A stretch of 64,000 bases of DNA from Pirellulales bacterium (GCA_016931995.1 JAFGDS010000090.1:62001-126000), one strand, 5' to 3'; shown: positions 37,584 through 46,010, counted from the first letter of the stretch. Numbers and translations are program-made. Notes: a model not told the origin generated them from the sequence alone.

Positions 37584-38366
37584 CTACTGGCTGGGGGGCA
37601 GGGCAACGCCGCCGCCGGTCCTGTCCGCGTCGTTATGTTCGCCAACCGCGGGCAACTCGACGCGGACGTGGACGCCTTTGCCGGGCGCGCTCTCGATGAC
37701 CACCCGGCCTCCCAGCGATCGGGCCCGCTCGTGAATGATCCGAAGGCCGAGGCGGCGTTTGGTGACGGTCCGCGGGTCGAAACCGACGCCCCAGTCGCGC
37801 GCTTCGAGGACAACGCCGCCCTCTTTCTGACGGAGCTCGACGCGGATCTTCTCGCTCTGGCTGTGCCGCCGGGCGTTGGTTAAGGCTTCTTGAACGATCC
37901 GGAAGACCGCGTTCTCCATCGAGGCGGGCATCCGGCCGGCGGGCACGTCGTGCTCGAACTCGATCCGCGGACCGCCGCCCCGCCGTCCCTCGCAAACGAG
38001 GTAGTCCACGGCCGCCACGATCCCGGATTCGTCCAAGATGGGAGGACGCAGGCTGGCGATCAGCCCTCGCGTATGCTCAACGCTCTTGGTCAGAAGCTCG
38101 ACGCCGGCGGCGAACACCGCCCACCCTTCGTCCGGATTGCGTTTGAGCAGCTCGCGAAAAGCCTGGAGGCGCAGCAGGGCGCCGGTGAGATCCTGGGCAA
38201 GCCCGTCGTGGATCTCGTAGGCCAGCAACTGCCGCTCCTGCTCGTGCGCGGCCAGGAGTTCGCGCAACAGCCGCCGCTCGTCACAGCCGTCCTGCCCCCA
38301 ATGCCAACCCGTCGGCTCCGATTCGCCCATCGATCCCTGTCCCGAAAACGACGCAACGGAAGACAT
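37584..38366 (-). CDS. NarX-type sensor histidine kinase without a sensor domain
   Basis: The 260-residue protein contains the HisKA_3 dimerisation helix with the phosphoacceptor His in AAHEQERQLLAYEIHDGLAQDL, then an HATPase domain: FRIVQEALTNARRHSQS (N box), ARDWGVGFDP (G1) and GLRIIHERARSLGG (G2). There is no membrane helix and no recognisable sensor domain in the 40 N-terminal residues, so it is soluble. No response regulator is adjacent. A promoter at 38385-38414 sits only about 12 nt upstream of the chosen ATG; the ATG 12 codons later (MGESEPTG) is an alternative. A paralogue lies at the right end of the window. Confidence 0.88.
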   Translation of the reverse strand: MSSVASFSGQGSMGESEPTGWHWGQDGCDERRLLRELLAAHEQERQLLAYEIHDGLAQDLTGALLRLQAFRELLKRNPDEGWAVFAAGVELLTKSVEHTRGLIASLRPPILDESGIVAAVDYLVCEGRRGGGPRIEFEHDVPAGRMPASMENAVFRIVQEALTNARRHSQSEKIRVELRQKEGGVVLEARDWGVGFDPRTVTKRRLGLRIIHERARSLGGRVVIESAPGKGVHVRVELPAVGEHNDADRTGGGVALPPSQ

Positions 38367-38703
38367 GCGAACAACCAAAAATTCATTATACAGCGGATAG
38401 GGATCCGAGGCCAACCCATACACGGGGAAAGGGCGATCCCCCCGCTTTCCGCCGTCGATGCGGCGATACGTCCTCCTGGCTTGCCCACCGGGACCGTCGC
38501 GATTCACGTCGAGCGCGGGGAAGGATCTCCTTGGCGCGGCACGAGTTAAGGATTTTCGTCCCGCTTGCGAGCGAGCAGGCGACCGAAAAGACCGCGGCGT
38601 CCGTGCCCAGGTTGCGCCACGTCGCCGCGCCACCCCGCGGAGGATGGCGCGAAGACCGTCCGGTGACGCGATGTGCCATAACACCTCTGGACAATCCGCC
38701 TGT
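38367..38703. other. Intergenic region upstream of the kinase
   Basis: This 337-nt gap holds the kinase promoter near its left end and no gene that I can support. No clear terminator is seen after hslU. Confidence 0.5.
38385..38414 (-). promoter_or_regulatory. Sigma70-type promoter for the sensor kinase
   Basis: Minus strand TTGGCC (38414-38409), 18 nt, perfect TATAAT (38390-38385). The implied leader is very short. Confidence 0.6.
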
Positions 38704-40041
38704 TCAGAGAATGAATTTGCTCAGATCGTCGTCCTGCGAGACGCGATCCAGCCGCTGCCGGACGTATGCGGCGTTGATGGCCACCCGACCCATCTTCATG
38801 TCGGGCGCCTCGAAGCTGATTTCCTCGAGCAGCCGCTCCAGGATGGTGTAAAGCCGGCGGGCGCCGATGTTTTGCGTCGTGCGGTTGACGTCGTAGGCGT
38901 AACCGGCCAGCGCGTCGATCGCCTCGGCGTCGAACTCCAACGAAACGCCTTCGGTTCCCAGCAGGGCCTCGTACTGCTTGGTGAGCGCGCCTTTGGGCTC
39001 CGTGAGAATCCGCACGAAATCCTGCTTCGAGAGATCCGAGAGTTCGACGCGGATCGGGAACCGGCCCTGCAGCTCCGGCATGAGGTCGCTCGGCTTGCTG
39101 CGGTGAAACGCCCCGGCCGCGATGAAAAGAATGTGGTCCGTCTGGACGTGGCCGTATCGCGTCTGCACCGTGGTGCCCTCGACGATCGGCAACAGGTCGC
39201 GCTGCACGCCCTGACGCGACACGTCCGCGCCGTGGGTCTGCTCGCTGGCCACGACCTTGTCGAGTTCGTCGACGAAGATGATGCCCGTGTTCTCGGCCAA
39301 CTCGATCGCCGCGGTCTGGACCTTCTCCTGGTTGATGAGGCTCTCGCATTCGCGCTCGAAGAGAACCCGGCGGGCTTCGGCAACGGACATCTCCCGCCGA
39401 CTGGTGGTTTTGGGCAGGATCTTCTCGAACATACCCTGCAGATCCAGGTCCATTTGCTCCATGCCCACGCCGGTAAGCATCATCGGCATGGCCTTCTGCT
39501 CCGTGGTCACCTCGACGCGGCGCTGGTCCATCTCGCCGGTGGTCAGCATGGCGCGGATCTTCGCGCGGTTGCGCTCGTAGCGCTCGGCGGAATCGGGGCT
39601 GTCGGCCGAGGCGTCAAAGGCCGGTGGCATGGGCATCAAGAGATCGACCAGGCGGTCTTCCACCCGCCGGCGGGCTTCCTCCTCGACGTTCTTGAGCTCC
39701 TGCTGGCGGACCAGACCGATGGCGTTTTCCACCAGGTCGCGGATCATGCTCTCCACGTCGCGGCCGTAATAGCCCACCTCGGTGTACTTTGTCGCCTCGA
39801 CCTTGATAAAGGGCGCGCCGGTGAGCTTGGCCAGCCGTCGGGCAATCTCGGTCTTGCCCACGCCGGTGGGCCCGATCATCAGGATGTTCTTCGGCGCAAC
39901 CTCCTGCCGCATGTCCTCGGGCAGTTGCTGGCGGCGCCAGCGGTTGCGCACGGCGATGGCCACGGCCCGCTTGGCCTCGTCCTGGGCCACGATGTGCCGC
40001 TCCAGTTCCGCGACAATCTCTCGAGGGGTCAGGTCTCGCAC
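38704..40041 (-). CDS. hslU: HslU ATPase of the HslVU protease
   Basis: HslU unfolds substrates and feeds them to the HslV peptidase. The 445-residue AAA+ protein starts [20 protein letters not shown]. It has [15 protein letters not shown] (Walker A), the GYYGRDVE pore loop, the intermediate I domain (about 110-230), [10 protein letters not shown] (Walker B), [24 protein letters not shown] and the C-terminal DLSKFIL tail that docks on HslV. The GTG start has GGAG upstream and overlaps the 3' end of hslV by 13 nt, so the pair is coupled. Confidence 0.96.
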   Translation of the reverse strand: MRDLTPREIVAELERHIVAQDEAKRAVAIAVRNRWRRQQLPEDMRQEVAPKNILMIGPTGVGKTEIARRLAKLTGAPFIKVEATKYTEVGYYGRDVESMIRDLVENAIGLVRQQELKNVEEEARRRVEDRLVDLLMPMPPAFDASADSPDSAERYERNRAKIRAMLTTGEMDQRRVEVTTEQKAMPMMLTGVGMEQMDLDLQGMFEKILPKTTSRREMSVAEARRVLFERECESLINQEKVQTAAIELAENTGIIFVDELDKVVASEQTHGADVSRQGVQRDLLPIVEGTTVQTRYGHVQTDHILFIAAGAFHRSKPSDLMPELQGRFPIRVELSDLSKQDFVRILTEPKGALTKQYEALLGTEGVSLEFDAEAIDALAGYAYDVNRTTQNIGARRLYTILERLLEEISFEAPDMKMGRVAINAAYVRQRLDRVSQDDDLSKFIL

Positions 40042-40571
40042 GACAAGGTCTCCACCGCAATGCTGCAATTCGTGTAGATGTCGATGCCGGCCGCGATCTC
40101 CAGGGAAGTCCGGACAATCTCGTCCGCGGCAAGCGTGGAATGCTTCATGAGCGCCCTGGCGGCCGCCACGGCGTAGTTGCCCCCCGATCCGATCCCCAGC
40201 ACGTCGTCGGTCGGCTGAATCACGTCGCCGTTGCCGGTCAGAAGGAGCGTGGTCCGGGCATCCACCACGGCCATGAGCGCCTCGAGCCGCCGCAGCGACC
40301 GGTCCGTCCGCCAATCCTTCGCCAACTCGATGGCCGCGCGGGGGACGTTCTCCGGATGGTCCTTGAGCTTGGCCTCGAAGCGTTCCAGCAGGGCGAAGGC
40401 GTCGGCGGTGGCCCCGGCGAAACCCACCAGGACGCGGCCGTCGGCCAACTGCCGTATCTTCGTGGCGTCGGCCTTCATCACGGACGTGCCGACGGTCACC
40501 TGCCCGTCGCCCCCCATGGCCACCGTCCCTCGATGGCGAACGGTGAGAATGGTCGTCGAGTGGGTTTTCAT
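40029..40571 (-). CDS. hslV: HslV peptidase
   Basis: HslV is the proteasome-like peptidase of HslVU. The 180-residue protein reads [15 protein letters not shown], so the catalytic N-terminal Thr must be exposed by removal of about five residues, as known for several HslV proteins. [18 protein letters not shown]-type residues, [15 protein letters not shown] and [17 protein letters not shown] are conserved. A possible promoter lies at 40585-40612. Confidence 0.96.
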   Translation of the reverse strand: MKTHSTTILTVRHRGTVAMGGDGQVTVGTSVMKADATKIRQLADGRVLVGFAGATADAFALLERFEAKLKDHPENVPRAAIELAKDWRTDRSLRRLEALMAVVDARTTLLLTGNGDVIQPTDDVLGIGSGGNYAVAAARALMKHSTLAADEIVRTSLEIAAGIDIYTNCSIAVETLSCET

Positions 40572-40964
40572 GTTTGCCTACCCGATAGAATGCCCAACAA
40601 GGCAAGGGCCAACGCGCAAACCGCTAATATGGCGAAAACCCCGCCCGGAAACCAGGGGCTCCACCGTGGGAGGGGATACCCTCCACCTTGTCCCGTTGCG
40701 GGAATACCGCCCGCAGTCCGACGCGAACCAGAAAGTGTTGAATGAGGAAATTGGGGGAAAGCGACAAAATAGGGCCATCGACATCCCCCCTGGTTGAGTA
40801 AATAGGAAAAACCAGTTGCATAGGCGGCTGGGATGGTTTAGCGTGTTTGGTTAGTTTGACGGCCACACGATGAGTTCGCCGTTACAATGTGACTGACGTC
40901 TGCCGGCCCTGTTTGAATAGGCCTTTGAGCCATCTGGTCTCTCGACCCAGAGGAGGATTCGACC
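40572..40964. other. Divergent intergenic region hslV / SHD1 protein
   Basis: A 393-nt gap with lower GC than its flanks. It contains the hslVU promoter candidate, and on the plus strand TTGACG near 40855 with TACAAT near 40883, spaced too far apart (21 nt) for a normal promoter. No gene is supported. Confidence 0.45.
40585..40612 (-). promoter_or_regulatory. Possible promoter for hslVU
   Basis: Minus strand TTGGCC (40612-40607), 16 nt, TTCTAT (40590-40585), 14 nt ahead of the hslV ATG. The match is moderate and the leader is short. Confidence 0.35.
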
Positions 40965-41912
40965 ATGCGAAGAATCACGGTGATCGGTGTTGCTTTGGTT
41001 GGGCTGGTGTTGACCGTGCCCCAGGAGGTCTTGGCCTGCAAGTTGCTCGACAACCTGTTTGGCCGCTGCGCGGCGCGGCGTTGTTGCGTGCCTTGCCAGC
41101 CTGCTTGTTGCGAGCCGGCTTGTTGCGAGCCGGCTTGTTGCGAGCCGGCTTGTTGCGAGCCGGCCGCGGACAAGGCGGCGCCCGTGGCCGACGAGCCCGC
41201 GAGCCCGTCTCCGTCCGATCCGACGGTGGAGACGCCCGCCGAGCCGCCGTCGGCCGAGGCGAAACCGGCCGAGCCGGCCGCCCCACCCGCCCCACCCGCG
41301 CCGCCTGCGCCCCCCGCGCCGGAACCCGCCCCGTCGGCGGAATCACCCGCGCTGCCGCAGCCCGAGGCGAAGCCGGAGACAGTGATCGAGTTGCCCGCGC
41401 CGCCGACGGAGCCGGCCGCGCCGGAGACCCCGGTGACCGAAGAGCCGGCTGCCGCGCCGCCCGCGGTGACGCTGCCGGGTGCGCCGGCGGAGCCCCCCGC
41501 GCCCGCGCCGGAGGCGACGCAGCCGGACGAGCCGAAACCCGAGGAGCCGCAGCCGCCCGCGATGCCCGTGCCAGAGACTCCCTCCCCGGCCACGCCGCCC
41601 GCGCCGGAGCTGCCCGCGCCTCCTTTGATCGAGCCGCCGGCGGAAAAGCCTGCCGATTTGCCGGCGGACGAGCCACCCACCGACAAGGACAAGCCGGCGG
41701 GCGAATTCGCGGATCCCTTTTCGATGAACGATGGGGGCCTGCGGATCTGGACCGATGCGACCGGGCAGTACCGGCTCGAGGCGCGGCTCGTGGGCGTGGT
41801 CGGGCGGACCGTCCGGCTTCAGCGACCGGACGGACGGTTCATCCGCATCGAACTCGGCCAACTCTCCGCCGCCGACCGGCGTCTCGTCCACGGCTTGGCC
41901 GTGAACGGTTAA
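40965..41912 (+). CDS. Secreted Cys-repeat / Pro-rich / SHD1-domain protein
   Basis: The 315-residue protein begins with a Sec signal peptide (MRRITVIGVALVGLVLTVPQ, cleavage likely near Ala24). A Cys-rich head follows (CAARRCCVPCQPA), then four perfect CCEPA repeats (residues 48-67) encoded by a 15-bp tandem repeat. About 170 residues of Pro/Ala/Glu linker come next. The last 55 residues (LRIWTDATGQYRLEARLVGV...RIELGQLSAADRRLV) match the SLA1 homology domain 1 found in many exported planctomycete proteins. GAGGAGG precedes the ATG at 8 nt. The paired cysteines could bind metal or form disulfides. The role is unknown; it resembles a wall-associated spacer protein. Confidence 0.82.
   Translation: MRRITVIGVALVGLVLTVPQEVLACKLLDNLFGRCAARRCCVPCQPACCEPACCEPACCEPACCEPAADKAAPVADEPASPSPSDPTVETPAEPPSAEAKPAEPAAPPAPPAPPAPPAPEPAPSAESPALPQPEAKPETVIELPAPPTEPAAPETPVTEEPAAAPPAVTLPGAPAEPPAPAPEATQPDEPKPEEPQPPAMPVPETPSPATPPAPELPAPPLIEPPAEKPADLPADEPPTDKDKPAGEFADPFSMNDGGLRIWTDATGQYRLEARLVGVVGRTVRLQRPDGRFIRIELGQLSAADRRLVHGLAVNG
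41106..41165 (+). repeat. 15-bp tandem repeat, four units (CCEPA)
   Basis: The unit TGTTGCGAGCCGGCT repeats four times, almost without change, in frame with the SHD1 protein. Such a tract can change length by slippage in multiples of five residues. Confidence 0.9.
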
Positions 41913-41946
41913 ATCGCTTCCACGATACGTTCAGCGCATGAGGCGC

Positions 41947-42054
41947 CATGCCCACGCTCGTCGTGGGCATGTTTGTATGAGCTGAACTGAGCACCACTGG
42001 CTCTGCCAGTGCCCGGCGATGTCGTAATGCATGCACTGGCGAAGGCCGTGGCAT
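41947..42054. repeat. CATGCCCACG palindrome followed by CACTGGC pair
   Basis: A CATGCCCACG/CGTGGGCATG palindrome (41947-41971) is followed by an inverted pair of CACTGGC palindromes (41991-42012 and a degenerate arm 42033-42054). They lie between the SHD1 gene and the hydrolase gene. Confidence 0.75.
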
Positions 42055-42151
42055 GCTCGGCTCGGTGGGAGACTCGCCCTCCCGGCGATGCCGCCCGGGC
42101 GCCGGCATGGCACTTCTTGGCCCGGACTTGCCCCGCCGCGGGCGAGGCGGT

Positions 42152-42745
42152 ATGGTATCGGGCATGGACCCTTCCGATGTCTTGCCGCGAAGCCCCGAGT
42201 TGATGTCGGCCGGCAATTCGGCCCTGCTCGTGGTCGACGTCCAGGAAAAGCTCGTCGGGGCGATCGCCGATCACCGCCGGGTCGTCTGGAACATCCGCCG
42301 CCTGGTGGACGGCGCGGCGGCCCTGGGCGTTCGCGTCGTCGGGACGGAGCAATACCCCAAGGGCCTGGGGTCCACGGTGGACGAGCTGGCCGAGCGGCTC
42401 GGGCCGCTGCCCGAGAAGCTCTCTTTCAGTTGCGGCGGTTGTCCAGGCGTTTTTGCCCCACTCCGCGAGGCCGGGATTGGCAATATCCTCGTCGTCGGCA
42501 TCGAGGCGCACGTGTGCGTTCTGCAGACCGTGCTGGATCTGCTCGCCGACGGTTGGCGGGTGTTCGTGGCGGTCGACGCGGTCGGATCGCGCTACGAGAT
42601 CGACTGCCGCACGGCCCTCGGCCGCATGGAATCCTCCGGCGCCGTGCTGACCACAACCGAAACCACGCTGTTCGAGTGGTGCGAGCGGGCCGGAACCGAC
42701 GTTTTTCGCCAGATCAGCAAGCTCGCGCGAGAAACGGGGCCGTGA
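42152..42745 (+). CDS. Isochorismatase-family cysteine hydrolase
   Basis: The 197-residue protein has the cysteine hydrolase fold: the catalytic Asp in LLVVDVQEKLVGA, Lys in PKGL or EKLSF region, and the nucleophile Cys in VVGIEAHVCVLQT preceded by the usual cis-peptide region. It is nearest to the YcaC-like group, whose substrates are mostly unknown. The start at 42152 has GAGG at 4 nt; an ATG four codons later is equally possible. It converges on the Hsp70 gene with one base between the stops. Confidence 0.83.
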   Translation: MVSGMDPSDVLPRSPELMSAGNSALLVVDVQEKLVGAIADHRRVVWNIRRLVDGAAALGVRVVGTEQYPKGLGSTVDELAERLGPLPEKLSFSCGGCPGVFAPLREAGIGNILVVGIEAHVCVLQTVLDLLADGWRVFVAVDAVGSRYEIDCRTALGRMESSGAVLTTTETTLFEWCERAGTDVFRQISKLARETGP

Positions 42746-42746
42746 T

Positions 42747-44531
42747 CTACCTTTCCTCCCGCACGCTGAATTCGAGCTTCCAGCGGCGGTCGGTTTGGGT
42801 GCTCGCGCACCAGAGCTCGAACACGCCCAGCTCGGTGATCCGCGAGAGAAACCGCACCGGTACGTAGGGCTCGTCGATCGACTCGTCCGCCGGCAGGGTC
42901 ATTTCCAGAGGATCCGTTTCGGCGATCTCGTCGTCGCGCCACGCGGCCAGCACGTCGCCGGGCCGGTCCTGCTTGCGGACCGAGGAGCTGAAGAACCGAA
43001 ATTTCGCCGGCTCGCCCACCACCAGGCCCACCTCGCTCGAGGGCACTTCCGTCTCGGTGCCTTCCTCCATTCCAATCGGCACGACGCAATGCGCCCGAAG
43101 CGGCCGCGGGGCGCCGGGCACGGCGGGACCCGACGTCTCGATCCCGACGTAGTACGCCCTGGCCGTCCCGCCGCGGATCCGCATCCCGCCCGATTGCTTA
43201 ATCCAGCCGTAGCACGCCGCCCCCAGCGCCACGGCACGATCCAGATCCGGCTGCGTCTCGAGCGGCCTCGGGGCGGCCTGCGGAAACCACTCGCCGAGCA
43301 CTTCCAGAAGCCGCTCGCGCAGCCGCTGGGCTTTGAACGCGCCGCCGTTGAAGAGGACCCAATTGGGCCGGGCCGGCTCGCCCGGCGCGGCGCCGTGGCG
43401 GCTTAAGAACGCGGCCAAGTGGCGCGTCACGGCCGTGTCCGCCTCGAAGGGCAGTCCGATTTCCCGAAAACCGGACGCCCGGCCCCGCGCGGGCCGATCG
43501 CCCAGGGCGCACCGCGGAAAGAATCCTTCAACCAGCAGCTCGGCCACGGGGCCGCGCTCGACGTCAACGGACACCGTGCCGCCGATCAGCTTGCTGCCGC
43601 GGCCCAGCACGGCGACGGGGTGCGTCTCGGGCCCGTCGGGCGCGAGAAGCGACTCCTTGGCGTTGCGGCAGGCGTGCCACAGGGCAACCGACTGCCACGG
43701 ATCGAGCCGCGTGCCGGCCTCGGCGAACCGCCCGGCCACGTGATGCGCCAGTGCCAGGTCCATGTTGTCTCCGCCGACCAAGAGATGGTCGCCCACGGCG
43801 CGGCGCACCAGAACCAGCTCCCCGTGCTCTTCGGCCACGGCCAGGAGTGTAAGATCCGTGGTGCCTCCGCCCACGTCGCAAACCAGGAGCACGTCGCCCA
43901 GCGCGAGCTTGCGTCGCCAGGCGTCGCCCATTGACGCCAGCCAGGCGTAGACGGCCGCCTGGGGTTCTTCGATCAGGACCATGTCGTCCGGCAGCCCGGC
44001 GGCCAGCGCGGCCTCGCGGGTGAGTTCGCGGGCGGCGGCGTCGAACGAGGCGGGCACGGTCAAGACGACCTTCCGCGCGGCAAGCAGGGCGTCGGGATGC
44101 GCCGCGTCCCACGAGGACGCCAGGTGCGAAAGAAAGTGCGTCGTCGCCTCGACGGGCGAGATCCGCTCGACGGAATCCGGCGCGCCCCAGGGCAGGATTG
44201 CCGCCCGACGATCCACCCGGCTGTGGCACAGCCACGACTTGGCCGCGCCGACGGTTCTCTCGGGCGCGTCGGCGGCCCGACGCCGGGCCAACTCGCCCAC
44301 TGCGTATCGCCGGTCGGCGGCCCAGGGCAGATCGAGCGCCCCGCCCAACTCGTGCTTGCCGGCCAGATAGGCAAACGACGGCAGGGCGTCGCGCGACTCA
44401 ACCGTGCCGGGGGCCACGAGTTGCGGAATCGCAACGCACTCGGGCCGCGCCGCGTCGCCCTCAAGCCGCGCGCAAGCCAACACGCTGTTGGTCGTGCCCA
44501 AGTCGATTCCGATGACGAATTGCGCGTCCAT
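42747..44531 (-). CDS. Hsp70-family ATPase paired with DUF2760
   Basis: The 594-residue protein has a complete Hsp70 nucleotide-binding domain: FVIGIDLGTTNSVLA, AAKSWLCHSR, VVLTVPASFDAAARELT, LIEEPQAAVYAWL, LLVCDVGGGTTDLTLL and VLFNGGAFKAQRLRERL. The C-terminal part (about 430-594) is shorter than and unlike the DnaK substrate domain, and no EEVD-like tail is present. This places it in the HscC-like or uncharacterised Hsp70 groups. The upstream partner encodes DUF2760, an association I know from proteobacteria and planctomycetes. The ATG is 24 nt after an intercistronic hairpin. A dedicated J-protein is not adjacent. Confidence 0.87.
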   Translation of the reverse strand: MDAQFVIGIDLGTTNSVLACARLEGDAARPECVAIPQLVAPGTVESRDALPSFAYLAGKHELGGALDLPWAADRRYAVGELARRRAADAPERTVGAAKSWLCHSRVDRRAAILPWGAPDSVERISPVEATTHFLSHLASSWDAAHPDALLAARKVVLTVPASFDAAARELTREAALAAGLPDDMVLIEEPQAAVYAWLASMGDAWRRKLALGDVLLVCDVGGGTTDLTLLAVAEEHGELVLVRRAVGDHLLVGGDNMDLALAHHVAGRFAEAGTRLDPWQSVALWHACRNAKESLLAPDGPETHPVAVLGRGSKLIGGTVSVDVERGPVAELLVEGFFPRCALGDRPARGRASGFREIGLPFEADTAVTRHLAAFLSRHGAAPGEPARPNWVLFNGGAFKAQRLRERLLEVLGEWFPQAAPRPLETQPDLDRAVALGAACYGWIKQSGGMRIRGGTARAYYVGIETSGPAVPGAPRPLRAHCVVPIGMEEGTETEVPSSEVGLVVGEPAKFRFFSSSVRKQDRPGDVLAAWRDDEIAETDPLEMTLPADESIDEPYVPVRFLSRITELGVFELWCASTQTDRRWKLEFSVREER

Positions 44532-44550
44532 GGTTGCCGACGTTCCTTGT

Positions 44551-44569
44551 TGCGAAGCCGCAAGCGGCT
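44551..44569 (-). promoter_or_regulatory. Intercistronic hairpin element, copy 4
   Basis: AGCCGCTTGCGGCT (44569-44556) followed by TCGCAAC on the minus strand, between the DUF2760 stop and the Hsp70-like start. Confidence 0.7.
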
Positions 44570-44605
44570 CATTGGCCGTGCGGCAACAATTTGTTGGAGG
44601 CCACC

Positions 44606-45172
44606 CTAGCCCTCGCCCGGAGGGAGAGGGGACGGCACGATTTCAACCTCGGCCGGGGCGACAACGTCGGCGGCGGCGGGCGTGCCCGACCAAGTGGGCA
44701 GCTCACACCGGGTCGCCTTCCATCCATGATGGACGACCGTGCCGCGCAGCGGCGGCTCGCCCGACACCTGCCCGGTCAGGCGGTAACACCCCGGGTCGAA
44801 GCCCGTCGGAATCTCCACGGACGCTCCTTCCGCCTCGGCCACGAGCGGCGTCAGAGCGAACATGCGGTCGATTACCTTGGCACAATGGCGATGCACGTCG
44901 CGGGCCGCGGCGCCGATCTGGGCGTCGCCGTAGCCTTCGAGCGATTCCTGGACAAAGTCGACGAAGCGGGCCTCCCGCTGCAATGCCGCGAGAAACACGA
45001 TCGCCTCACTGGCGCGCCGCTGGCCGGGCGGCTTCGGGACTGCCGGCGCGGGCTTGGCCGATTCAACGGGAGGGCCCGTCGCGCCGCCGGCCAGCAGACG
45101 TTCCGCCCGCCGGGCAAACTCGCCGTCCAACAGGGCGCGGAAGAACGCGCGAATCGCCGTCCACAATCGCAT
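44606..45172 (-). CDS. DUF2760 protein
   Basis: The 188-residue protein has the DUF2760 pattern: an N-terminal amphipathic helix (MRLWTAIRAFFRALLDGEFARR), a variable Pro/Ala linker, then EAIVFLAALQREARFVDFVQE and the C-terminal FDPGCYRLTGQVSGEPPLRGTVVHHGWKA. Its function is unknown. GAGG precedes the ATG. The last residues (EIVPSPLPPGEG) are encoded by a degenerate copy of the CCCTCTCCC palindrome, so the stop is repeat-derived. It lies upstream of and codirectional with the Hsp70-like gene, which suggests that it is a client or regulator of that ATPase. Confidence 0.82.
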   Translation of the reverse strand: MRLWTAIRAFFRALLDGEFARRAERLLAGGATGPPVESAKPAPAVPKPPGQRRASEAIVFLAALQREARFVDFVQESLEGYGDAQIGAAARDVHRHCAKVIDRMFALTPLVAEAEGASVEIPTGFDPGCYRLTGQVSGEPPLRGTVVHHGWKATRCELPTWSGTPAAADVVAPAEVEIVPSPLPPGEG

Positions 45173-45222
45173 ATCGCACCTCGATATCAGTCGCGCCACG
45201 TTGCGTGTGGCGTCCGGGGCGC

Positions 45223-45292
45223 CATGCCCACGCTTGTCGTGGGCATGTTGTGTAGGCGAAATACGCCGCATGGCCACGCGAGCGTGGCCATG
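45223..45292. repeat. CATGCCCACG and CATGGCCACGC palindromes
   Basis: Two palindromes of the same family lie side by side: 45223-45247 (CATGCCCACG/CGTGGGCATG) and 45269-45292 (CATGGCCACGC/GCGTGGCCATG). They fill the gap between the metallopeptidase and DUF2760 genes. Confidence 0.8.
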
Positions 45293-45352
45293 GCACCCAT
45301 AAGGTTAATGGGAATCCACGGCGTTCATTACAGCAGACCCGAACAAACCCCG

Positions 45353-45973
45353 TCAACCCGTTGCGCGAGGGGATGCGTCCAGCGGGAAGAGCTTGGGCGT
45401 GGGAATCTTCCGGCCAAAGATCGGGCCGTGCAGCCGGCGGATCGAGTGGAAATCGAGCCGGAGGAAGGCGTAAAGCGCCTCCGGGGGGGCCAGCGCGAGC
45501 CACTCCCGGGCGAGTCGCCGGGCCACCGCGTCGTGGTCGCCGGCGGGGCCATGGGCGAAAAATCGCCCTCCGTGGCGGCGGATGTCCCCGTTGAACTTGG
45601 GGTTGATGTGCCAAAGCTCGTGCGTGATCGTGGCCAGCTTCTCGTCGAACGTGCGCTCGAGAAACCGCGGGAGGTAGAAACCGAGGATGTAGAGCATCTC
45701 GCGGCCGGACTCGTCCACGAGGCGCTGCGAGGCCCAGCGCTGGCCGCCGCGGAGCACGTATTCCCGCCCACCGGAAAAACGCATCGGCGTGAGTGTGGCA
45801 AACAGACCGTGTTCCGTGGCGCGCCGGGTTTGGCAAAAGCTGATCGCGACGCGCGACATATCCACGTAGCGCAGCGCCGCCACGCGATCGGTCACGTCCT
45901 CGCAGAGGCGCCGCATGTGGAGGGTGAAATCGAAGCCCGCCGGCGGCGTCGATGGTTGCCGGGATCGTGCCAT
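45353..45973 (-). CDS. Putative zinc metallopeptidase (HExxH)
   Basis: The 206-residue protein contains ATITHELWHINPKFNGD with an HExxH zinc motif near residue 123 and a preceding long helix (LYILGFYLPRFLERTFDEKL). This pattern resembles the small phage-type and environmental putative metallopeptidases (PhageMetallopep-like). No signal peptide is seen, so it acts in the cytoplasm. The ATG gives MARSRQPSTPPAGFDFTLHM, with GGAGG 12 nt upstream, a rather long spacing. It lies downstream of rplQ on the same strand but is separated by a 307-nt repeat element. Confidence 0.7.
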   Translation of the reverse strand: MARSRQPSTPPAGFDFTLHMRRLCEDVTDRVAALRYVDMSRVAISFCQTRRATEHGLFATLTPMRFSGGREYVLRGGQRWASQRLVDESGREMLYILGFYLPRFLERTFDEKLATITHELWHINPKFNGDIRRHGGRFFAHGPAGDHDAVARRLAREWLALAPPEALYAFLRLDFHSIRRLHGPIFGRKIPTPKLFPLDASPRATG

Positions 45974-46010
45974 CCGTGCATCGAGCCTCCTTCGGGACCG
46001 TGGGGCTTGA

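Noticed and set aside
40855-40888. Promoter for the SHD1 protein (TTGACG ... TACAAT)
   Set aside because: The spacing of 21 nt is outside the normal range for a sigma70-type promoter.
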